A DNA stretch of 64,000 nt from Diplonema japonicum (lineage: Eukaryota > Euglenozoa > Diplonemea > Diplonemida > Diplonemidae), in contig OZ025661.1 in assembly GCA_964019335.1 (NCBI GenBank), forward strand, positions 62,001-126,000. The letters are read 5' to 3'. Positions 56,320 to 64,000 of the stretch are shown here, in pieces. A program made the translations under genes and the position numbers. The notes beneath the pieces were generated by a model, which was not told where the DNA came from, did not search any database, and saw only the letters and a program-made list of their open reading frames with translations. Within the stretch, counting starts at the first letter, position 1; every line of letters starts with the position of its first letter.

Positions 56320-57492
56320 CTATCTGTTAATACTCCCCTTCTGGAGCATTGCTTTCATTCCGATTGAGGCCGTGAGCGTCTTGCGGAGTCGTGTGATGCG
56401 GTCCCGCTTGTAGTCGGCTTTCAATTCCATTAGCTTGTCGTGCGTGGACCGGGTGGCGAAAATAGGCCTCCTGGAGAAACCAATAGCTGCCTTTCCTCCA
56501 ATGGCGATGAGGGACTTCACTCTTTTTCTCTCGTCCGCTGGGAAGGGGCGTCGCTTCTTCCGTGCCCTGCATGCTGTGTTTATCTTTACGATGAGAGCTT
56601 TGATTCTGCGCGCCCTATCTTCCAGCAGGCCTCCCAAAGACCTTCCGGTCGTCCATTCGAAGTCAATGGCCAGTTCCACCGCCGACACCTCCGAGGTGGT
56701 GTCCTTCTCCACCCAGCGCAGTTGTGACAACCATTGTAGCAGCGGGTTCAGGTACTGGGACAGGACCCCGCTCACTCCTTCGAGCTCGCCAGCTATCGGA
56801 ACGGGGCATTTCTTACCTACCACATTTCGAATCTACGGCAGCGGCTGTGTGTTGACATCCTCCTTCTGCATGAGCTCTACGTCTCGTTTCTCAACCACCA
56901 CGGCTAAGTATCTTTGCAGCTTCTCTAGGTACGCAAAGTCATGTCCTCTCGGCAGAATCGCGTGCAATTCCAGACACAGGGGCCATCCTGTCCTGTTGCG
57001 CAGTGGTTCCAAGCCGTCCTGTGCTAGCTCTTCCTGTGCGCAGGCGCACTCGTAGAGTTGGTGGCGGAGTAGGGTTACCGTGTCCGGGTACGGTGATTCA
57101 CACAGGTCGCACCTGAACCCTTGTGTGCGTGATACTGTCGTTGTTGGGACTTGGCTTACGCTCTCTTCGACTTCTTCGGTGCCGTCACCTTCTGGTGCCA
57201 GGGGGACGCTTCTTTGATTCGTTCCTGCATGCGGGCTAAGGTAGGGGACCCCTCCGGTGATAACCCGTCTCAGGCAGTAGGACATGAGCGGGTCTTTGGC
57301 TGTTTTCCATAGTTGGTTGGTTTTGGGATCCGCTCCCGCCTCCATCCCTCTCACTGTGTTCCTCTCGTTCGCCAGCGACCTGCTCCGGGCTTTCCTCACC
57401 GCGTCCCTAAAGACGTGTCCGCGTTCGGCCCAGGGTTTGTTCCCACAGTCTAGCAATTGCGCCCAGCTCCTGTCGTGATCTGTCTCGGCCAC
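56320..57492 (-). pseudogene. LINE ORF2 C-terminal part with in-frame stop
   Basis: Two segments in the same frame (56836-57492 and 56320-56832) separated by the TAG codon at 56833-56835. Carries the zinc knuckle and the RRPIFA tail shared with the copy at 23.8 kb. Confidence 0.7.
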
Positions 57493-59260
57493 TGGCCTGT
57501 CTCCTCAATCAGGTTGAAGAGGTCTGCGAAAGCTCTCAGGATGCTCACCGGAAGACGTTTCAGCTCACTCATCCGCCAACCGTCCACGCCACAGGCCCCT
57601 TTGTCCGGCTTCTTCTTGATCACTTCCCTCAGCTGTTCCGCTGTGATCGAAGTACGCGACATTAGGGTTTTCTTGATCATGTTCCCGTAGCGCTGTGCAA
57701 ATCGTTCGTACTGTGGCTCGTCCTCTGGTGCCCGTGCAGAAAAGACGCCCGACCAAGCGTCTCGCATCACCTCGTCCATCTTCCGTAGGTTTGCGGTCAC
57801 TCCACCATCTGCCGTCTCAACCACATCTGTCCTTTGGTTTGGGTGGTCTTTGATCCAGGCTGTGATGTGTCTGCGCTCCTTCCCAAAATCAGAGCGTATT
57901 GAACGTTCGTATGCTTTCGCCTGCACGTTCTTGCGGCATAGGAGCAGCTCCGACAACATTCCCTGGGAGTAGTCCTCTGCTATTTCAAGCTCCCCCCTGA
58001 TGCTATCAATACTCCCTGTCGCGTCGATCTTGCAGAACTCGACCTTCAGCTCTTCCCCTAGCGTCGTTATGTTTCTGAGCGCGTTCCGTATCTCCACCGG
58101 GAGCGGCCCGCAGTGTCCACCCTCATAGAGTTTCAACATTTGCTGTTTTGCACTTCGAATTTTGAGCTTCAACTTCTCAAGCCGCTGTTGTCGATTTGTT
58201 GCCGCCCCGACTGCCGACTCCGTTGACCTCGCACTCAGCTCTGACCTCGTAGGCTCCCGTACCTTGCCCCTTCCGGTGTATACGTTGCGTACCGGTCCCA
58301 CGTACCTATGTAGTAGGTATTGTTCCGCAAGGTCTGATATCTCTGAGAAAGCTTCGGTTGGCCTCTGTGCTGCAATGAACTTACGGTACCTCGACTTCTG
58401 CATCAGTGTCTCCGCTATTCCGACTGGCGCCTTCTTGGTCTTTGGTATCTCCTGCGGGACGGTGTATCTTAGGACTTCTTGTCGAAAGGCTGGGATGTTG
58501 AGTGTTACCGACAGGCATCGGTGGTCAGACCCGGAGATAGCCTCGCTTACTCCGCAATGCTCGAGCCCCTGGGCCGCGATGTTGTTCAACAGTACCCTAT
58601 CAACCCGCGTATTGCAATTGGTTCTGACAAGTGTGCTCTCTACCTGTACTCCATCCCTCCGAGCACAGAATGCAGCGGCGTCTATCCAGTCCGTTTGTAA
58701 AGCCCTCCTTAGTGTGGTGGATCGGGTTTCGTCCGTGTTGAAGTCCCCCACTACTGCCACCGGCACGTCTCCCAGCTCGAACTTGAGTCGGTGTAGTAGG
58801 TAATGGAGAAGCTCTTCACGGTACTTTGCCTTCGTCGGGTCTTGGCCTGAGTGGCAGTATACATTCACCAGGTGGAGCCATCGCTTGTTCCCATCAAGTG
58901 AGATCTTTACGTGTGACCATCTGTCTTTATGCGGCCCAGTCGTTTCACAGATCACCGCTGTCCGTGGTTTCTTCACAAAGGTACCCAATCCGCCCCGCTT
59001 CGCTATCGTCAGAGACGTGACACCTTTGGTCTCGCACGTGCTCGATCTCCAGCTGCGTCTGTGCCGTGAGGGCAGTTTCTTGGATGCAGAATGCGTCCGG
59101 GAGGACAGTAGAGTACTCACCCAGCCGGTTGTTCAGTGCTGAGCCGTTGTGTGTGAGAATGGTGAAACTCTCTCGACCTGGTCCGGGGTGGGGTTCGACA
59201 CCCTGTTCGATGAGGCGCTCAAACCTTCTTGTCAGATAGACGTATCGGGTCGTATTTGGA
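57450..59260 (-). pseudogene. LINE ORF2, endonuclease and start of reverse transcriptase
   Basis: From a YVYLTRRFERLIEQGVEPHP start. The first catalytic block (FTILTHNGSALNN, then FCIQET) is in one frame, and the rest of the endonuclease from ITAKRGGLG-like sequence onward is in another, so a one-base change lies near 59040. Catalytic Asn/Asp/His motifs (GDFN, SDH) are intact. The RT finger motif GVDGW is present; no YxDD follows. Confidence 0.75.
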
Positions 59261-59329
59261 CGGACGGGAATGGGAATGGAGTGGAGGGAATGGGTTTGAG
59301 GGGTGGGTTTGGGGGGAGTTCTCCTGGAG

Positions 59330-60186
59330 TCACTGCTCGCATTGCTCGCATCCGCGGCACTTTACCCTCTTGCAGTTCGGTATTATGCAGGTCTGCGCTG
59401 GGTTGCTCTTCGTGATGTTCCCGTCACAGTAGTGGCACACCCCCTTCCAGTTTTGGTACGTCCCGTTGTAGACGTGGCATACGCCCCTGCCCAGGCAGTC
59501 GTTGATGTCGGGGCCCTCGTCCAGGTCGATGTCGGTGTCATCGTCCGTTGGGGGGGACCTAAGTCATCTTCCGTCTCCATGTCGTCGTTTTCTCCCCCCT
59601 CGGCTAGCGAACGGGGCTGGTCTCTGTCCAGTCTCGAGACTGTCGCTTCCGTGAGAGCTTTTATCTGCTCGGTGAGAGCCGTCATCTGGGCGCGCATCTG
59701 CTGGACCTCCCCTCGCAGCTGCGCGTTCTCTCTCCGTAGCTCGACCACTTCCGTTGATGGCTCATCCCTGCTCGGTTCCCCCGCCAGCTTGCGGATCGCA
59801 TTTTCAATGGCCGTAAGGCGGTCCTCAACAGCCGGGGTACCTGCCATCCTCGTCGTGGTGGACGTCTTTTCGGACTTCGGAGGGGCGACCTTTTTCGGGG
59901 GGGCAACCTTCTTCTCTGTAGTAGGAGGCTTGTGGCTTGGCTGGGTGGACCCCGTCACTGCACCAAGGTAGGACTTGCCTGTGGCTGCGACCCCTGTCTT
60001 CGGTCTTCCCCATGACTGTGCAGTTGGTGTCTTCTTAATGGGCGGGCCTCCCACGTCGGGTGCTATCCTGCAGTGGAGAATCTGTCCTGTCGGGGATGTG
60101 ATCCTCAGCGTCGTGGTTGGGGGTGTGCCTCCTCGGATGTACCAACACCTCAGGTTGTTGGTCCAGCCCGTGTAGAGGAACGGCAA
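59330..60186 (-). pseudogene. LINE ORF1-like (coiled coil plus zinc-binding tail)
   Basis: No ATG at the 5' end, which abuts a T-run. Pro/Thr/Lys-rich first third, a leucine-rich coiled coil with VEDRLTAIENAIRKL and LRRENAQLRGEVQQMRAQM, then an acidic stretch. A C7 run at 59550-59556 precedes a switch to the -1 frame, where C-L-G-R-G-V-C, VCHYCDG, C-I-I-P-N-C and CRGCEQCEQ suggest zinc binding before a TGA at 59330-59332. In the 0 frame the tail is Thr/Arg-rich and without features. Confidence 0.6.
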
Positions 60187-61142
60187 AAAAAAAAAAAAAG
60201 AGAAACTTGCGAGTAAGGCAGAGTGTGTGTTTGTTGTTATTGTTGTTGTTGTGTTTTGTTTGTGGGAAAATAAAAAAAAAAAAGAATATTTTTCTTTTTA
60301 TTTCCACCGACCGCAAAAAAAAAAAAAAAAAAAAACTCAAATAGAATAGGGGTAAAGAGAGGGGGGAAGGATCAAGCCACATTCCAAACACAGCCAAACG
60401 GAGGGATCGATTACACGGCCTTAAGAAAGTCCCAAAGATCCCAAAGGGCTTGTTCTACTCCATGCGTACAATTTAAAAAAAAAAAAAAACGTTTGTCAGG
60501 AAGGAAAGCGATTTGAAAACCCTTCAGAGAAAAAGATTACCAGTGGTTCTAAGAATCAACACGGGAAGGGATTATAATACTAAAAAATAAAAAAAAAAAT
60601 AAAAAAACCTCTCTTGCAACTGTCCCATTCACGTTCTGTTGCCATTGTTGCAAACGGGCGAGCTAATTTCCATAGCCCAAACAGTATTTCCGTGCAAACC
60701 ACACAACACACTAGCGTGCATTATATTGTTTCAGGCAGCACGTTCTGGGCAGATCCAGAGAGACTTCAAAAAAAAAAAAAAAAACTACTAAGGGGAAAAT
60801 CTAGAACAGGGGTGGGAGGGAATGCTGAAGACACAATTTTTTTTTTTTTTTAAAGAAAAAAAACACTTTGTGTCCCCCCTAGAACCCGTCCCCCCTAGTA
60901 CTGTAGCGGGAAGAGAGGGATATAATACTTGAAAAAAAAAAAAAGAGAGAGGATACTATTGACAGAATAGGGAAGGGGGAGAGGGGGTGTGGAAAAAACG
61001 CTTAAAAGCGTTAATGGTGATTTATAAGGGGAAAAAAAAAAAAAAAAAAAAAAAAGTGGGAAAGACCTATATGGCCCAGTGTATTTCTCATGTGGATGTT
61101 TCTGTTCAAAAAAAAAAAAAATAACTTTTTTTTTTTCGGATC

Positions 61143-61175
<33 letters not shown>

Positions 61176-61220
61176 CCATTTGGATCGGGTCGAAAAGAGC
61201 GAGGGTGAAAAATAGCTATT

Positions 61221-61286
61221 TACTGCCAACAAGTAATGACTTTACCGTTACCTCGAGGTCGGTAAAGCATTACTTGGCGGTAGGTA
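61221..61286. repeat. Hairpin-forming inverted repeat
   Basis: Arms CAAGTAATGACTTTACCG and CGGTAAAGCATTACTTG pair with one bulged base around a loop containing CCTCGAGG. Weaker pairing continues outward (TTACTGCC with GGCGGTAGGTAA). Confidence 0.75.
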
Positions 61287-61622
61287 AGTGGTTTTATTTC
61301 ACGACACTCTGAAATTACTTCACCACGAGGGGCACAACAGGGTGACAAGGGGTACAACAAGAGAGGGGTTACAAAGGTTACAATACAAGTTGTTTTCCCT
61401 CCTTTTGTTGACTTAGAGCTGCCGCTGTCGCTGGCATTGCCACTGTCACCATCTCTAATCAAGCCTTCCCATACCTGGAGCGGCCGCTGGCTCCTTTTTT
61501 TCTGCTGCTTCGGTATTTTGAAGTCTTTTGGGGTGCTTGGGTAAGCTGACTAAGTTACCCTTACCCACAGAAGAGTTACCCCCAGAAACTGGGAACAAGG
61601 CCTAGCCAAAAGTGGGCAAATT

Positions 61623-61765
61623 GGGAGGAAAAAGTAGTCCAACTTGGAACTGAGCCGAGGCAAAAGTTGACCAATTGAGCTGAACCTGGGGGGGAAATAG
61701 CAAACTGAGAGGAAAAAGTAGCCCCATTGGGAACCGAACCGAGGCAAAAATTGGCCTACCGAGGC
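61623..61765. repeat. Two diverged direct repeats, about 85-nt spacing
   Basis: GAGGAAAAAGTAG-x-CC...TGGGAAC-x-GA...CCGAGGCAAAA occurs twice, with several substitutions. Confidence 0.7.
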
Positions 61766-61820
61766 ATATTATTTAACGGAAACCCCCTATTACTTCACGG
61801 AAAACAGGCCATTATTTCAC

Positions 61821-61892
61821 CGTGAAGTAATGAGATTTAGCGTGAAGTAATGAGATTTAGCGCGAAGTAATGAGATTTAGCGTGAAGTAATG
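61821..61892. repeat. 20-nt tandem repeat, three and a half copies
   Basis: Unit CGTGAAGTAATGAGATTTAG in exact register at 61821, 61841 and 61861 (one base differs), with a partial copy at 61881. Confidence 0.95.
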
Positions 61893-63379
61893 GGCCCCCC
61901 AGTGCGTGAAGTAATTTCTGAAGAGTGAAATAAAAAAAAAAAAAAAGAAAAAAAAAAAAAGAAAAAAAAAGAAAAGAGAAAAACAAGGAAGATCCCAGCA
62001 CCTTTAGATTGAGCTACTGGTCAGCGTGAACGGGGCGAGCTTTGTTCTTTTTGAAGGAGATTTGTTTTTTTTTCTGCTAACTGTTTCTCATTGCAAAAAC
62101 CTTAAGTGGGTACTCCCTCATCTGATCATCCTCCAGGTAAAGCACACTCGCCCCCCCAAGCCGGTTTTTTTTTTTTTCGCTCCCGCTATTTCTTTTTTGG
62201 ACCACAGTTTCGGTTGCATCATCCTCTTCTCAGGGGGGGGGGGGGGGGGGGGGGTCTCTGCCCAAACGGGAAGGAGGACAACTTTAGAATCCACTTTTTT
62301 TTTTCTTTTTGGAAAACTTATGGGGAAAAAGGTCACCTGCCATTCAAGGTGTCAGGGGCTCCCCAGAAGGGGTAAAGGTGTACACAAGGGCCTGTAACTG
62401 TACACAAACCATTGGTGCTGGAAACAGTTGGAAAATCGTTTTTCTTTTTTTTAAAATTCTTTTTCCATTCGCTCTTTTCCGTTGTTCATTTTTTTTTTTT
62501 TTTTTTTGTTCTTTACTTTTAATAATAATTTAAAGAACACCTTGCAGCCTTGGGGGGGAAGAAAAATTCATTTCCTTCTTTCTTTTTTTTCTTCTTCAAG
62601 ATTTATTTTATACTTTTTGAAAAATGAAGTTTTTTGTCAAAATGGAAATTGTAAACAAAATCTAGTACGTCTCGTCATTGAGCTCTACAATACAAAATCT
62701 TAAAGGAAACCCTAAATATCTTTAGGCTGCAAGGTATGACTTAAAAAAAAAAAAAAAAAAAGAAGAAGAAAAACTAATACTGCAAAAACGATATTTTCTT
62801 ATTGCAGTATATTTGTTTTTTCTCCCCCCTCCTTTTTTTTCCTCTTTTTTTTTTCTTCTTTGGCATTTCTTTTCTTAAAAGAAAGAAATAAAAAAAAAAT
62901 AAGAAGGCAAAATAAAAACCCAGGCATCAGTTAGCATAGCCTTCAACGGAGGGTCCTTTTGCAGAAACTACACAGGCTCCTCCCCTACTCACCAGGTAGA
63001 GGAGGTACCAAAAGCTGACAGAAGGCACAAACCGTTTTTAACGACCCCAAATCCGGTTTTTGAAGAAAGAATATAAAAAAAGAATCTCTTTTCTTAAAAG
63101 AAAGAGGGTTTCTTTTTTTTTTTTTTTTTTTTTCTTTTTTAACCATCTACCAACGGACCATTTTTGCCCACCAGGGGGTAAATTTTCAAAACTTCAAAAA
63201 AAGCTATTCCAGCGCAACGCCGGGGCTATATGCCCCCGGAAATGCCTCCAGATGTCCCAATTCTAGAGAGAGGGTGCCCACAGCAGGGTCCACCCCCACA
63301 ACATTGTCAAAAATATCGTTCCTGAAGTGCCCGAGAGGGGGTACAAAAACAAGTCAAAAAAAATCGACTGTAAAATTCT

Positions 63380-64000
63380 ATAAAAAGCTATTTAAGGCCT
63401 TCTTGACGCGGTTCGTACGTGCCCCAGGGCTGGGGGACTTCTTTTTTGACCCCGGGAGGGGTTTCTGGGGGGTATCCCCGGCAAGGTGGTAGTCTTTGAA
63501 GCACGGAGTCACGCAAAGTTGTACCAAGCAGGCTGAACACTGAAATAGGGGTCTTTTCGACTTGCAATGCTTGCACCGCACGTTGCACTACTTTTTCGGG
63601 GAAATGGTCCCAGAAGGTACTGTCACGGCGCATTGGGGCATGGTATTGGGGCGGCCTGCTCTGTAGTTGACTTTATCTGTTGTTTAGACTGCCTCCCTAG
63701 TAGCCCTTCGATGACTGCCTCTTTGAAAGGCGTGAATCCACTGTCGTTCGTACTCAGGGTGTTGGGGGGCAAGGCTTCTTTCCAAACAAGCCAAGCATTC
63801 GCCAGAGATTTACCTAACAAGTACGAAAATACTTTCAGGGGCCACTTTTAAGTCATAAGGGTGCGTTTATGGCGTTTTGTCACAGCATCACCCAGCGTCG
63901 GTTTCGCCCATTGCGGTGTTGTAAATATGCACTTGGTAGGGAGCGGGATGTCCTTTCCGGCTTTCATTCTCTTTTGGCCGACACGTCAAATTCGACTTCA
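63380..64000 (-). pseudogene. 3' part of a decayed piggyBac-like transposase
   Basis: On the minus strand, entering from the right edge: HIYNTAMGETD (family YN..MGGVD), then in another frame KWPLKVFSYLLGKSLANAW (family K-W..lf.yl.d.a..Nay) and DSGFTPFKEAVIEGLL, then TFWDHFPEKV, and last in a third frame the C-terminal zinc ribbon RCKHCKSKRPLFQC followed by SACLVQLCVTPCFKDYH. Order and spacing match DDE_Tnp_1_7 (piggyBac) transposases. At least three frame changes show that it is dead. The catalytic Asp residues lie outside the window or are lost. No terminal inverted repeat found here. Confidence 0.72.

Larger units (their letters stand above)
56320..60186 (-). mobile_element. Decayed LINE (non-LTR retrotransposon) with ORF1 and endonuclease ORF2
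   Basis: Element reads leftward. ORF1 (about 60186 to 59330): Pro/Lys-rich, then coiled coil, then a Cys-rich tail in the -1 frame. ORF2 (from about 59260): a VEPHPGPG motif, then an AP-type endonuclease with IQET, VVGDFNTDE and GSDHRCLSV. Next come a basic linker and the start of reverse transcriptase (DKGACGVDGWRMSELKRLP, about 57.6 kb). After that the RT palm is missing and the frame resumes with a DHDRSWAQLLDCG segment, a C-x2-C-x12-H-x4-C knuckle (CDLC...HQLYEC), then an in-frame TAG at 56833, and the conserved FSRRPIFA end. Frame breaks lie near 59040 and 57480. Not active. No target-site duplication identified. Confidence 0.8.
61292..61935. mobile_element. Fold-back / MITE-like element with imperfect terminal inverted repeats
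   Basis: Left end 61292-61326 (TTTTATTTCAC...AAATTACTTCAC) is the inverted complement of the right end 61904-61935 (GTGAAGTAATTT...GTGAAATAAAA), about 30 nt with small gaps. The interior has two diverged about 85-nt repeats and a 20-nt tandem array built on the terminal GTGAAGTAAT word. No coding capacity. Confidence 0.6.
60187..63379. other. Gene-poor DNA with fold-back and tandem repeats
   Basis: 3.2 kb. Homopolymer-rich at 60.2-61.2 kb and 61.9-63.2 kb; 61.2-61.9 kb holds the fold-back element. No supported coding frame. Confidence 0.5.

Noticed and set aside
55513-56367. Long plus-strand open frame (284 codons)
   Set aside because: Composed of Phe, Arg and Lys runs from homopolymers, spans a 29-nt A-tract, has no family motif and runs into the LINE 3' end.
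60187-63379. tRNA or other structured RNA genes
   Set aside because: The hairpins seen lack tRNA cloverleaf spacing or A/B-box pairs; they fit inverted repeats of a fold-back element.
1-64000. Prokaryotic operon or viral genome
   Set aside because: Spliceosomal-type introns, eukaryote-only domains and LINE/piggyBac remains exclude it; no viral structural genes seen.

Overview
This window is nuclear DNA from a unicellular eukaryote (a protist). Protein-coding sequence is interrupted by very short GT-AG introns. Domain types are eukaryotic: Kringle, EGF, CUB, IPT, WW, UBC, WD40, CNH/Vps39-like, BCCIP and Mpv17. Non-LTR and piggyBac-type mobile elements are present. I cannot name the species. 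No bacterial-style operon, tRNA, rRNA or CRISPR array is visible.

Layout. Every gene I can support lies on the minus strand. From left to right: the 5' end of a type-II membrane glycosyltransferase (1-360), an Mpv17/PMP22-like protein, a 76-residue spliced small gene, a voltage-gated K+ channel, a single-pass secreted/membrane protein, an MFSD5-like transporter, coproporphyrinogen III oxidase, a membrane-anchored Ufd2/E4-like core fused to an E2 (UBC) domain, a CNH/Vps39-like protein with C-terminal ankyrin repeats, an acylated WD40 protein, a coiled-coil protein, a His-rich four-helix membrane protein, a GH35-like secreted protein, and then one enormous gene (24965-50696). That gene encodes about 8,550 residues and takes up 40% of the window. 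Right of 50.7 kb the DNA becomes homopolymer-rich and gene-poor. It holds an unknown 263-residue protein, a BCCIP homologue, a decayed LINE (about 56.3-60.2 kb), a fold-back element (about 61.3-61.9 kb) and the 3' part of a decayed piggyBac transposase at the right edge. A second, 5'-truncated LINE fragment sits at 23.8-24.7 kb.

Gene structure. I rebuilt 16 introns by joining reading frames across donor and acceptor sites. All are 34-47 nt, and 13 of the 16 begin GTATG. They cluster near the ends of genes. This splicing joins pieces that look like separate reading frames. It unites the giant gene, gives the E4-E2 fusion a transmembrane N-terminus, gives the secreted protein a C-terminal membrane anchor, and completes the C-termini of CPOX, BCCIP and the Vps39-like protein.

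Transcription context. At least 12 of the 15 protein-coding starts are preceded, within about 5-45 nt, by a pyrimidine-rich stretch ending in YAG. With one-direction gene order over 55 kb, this resembles spliced-leader trans-splicing of polycistronic transcripts. Very short 5'UTR cis-introns would look the same. The genes do not form one obvious pathway. Shared themes are membranes and the cell surface, endolysosomal tethering, and ubiquitin handling.
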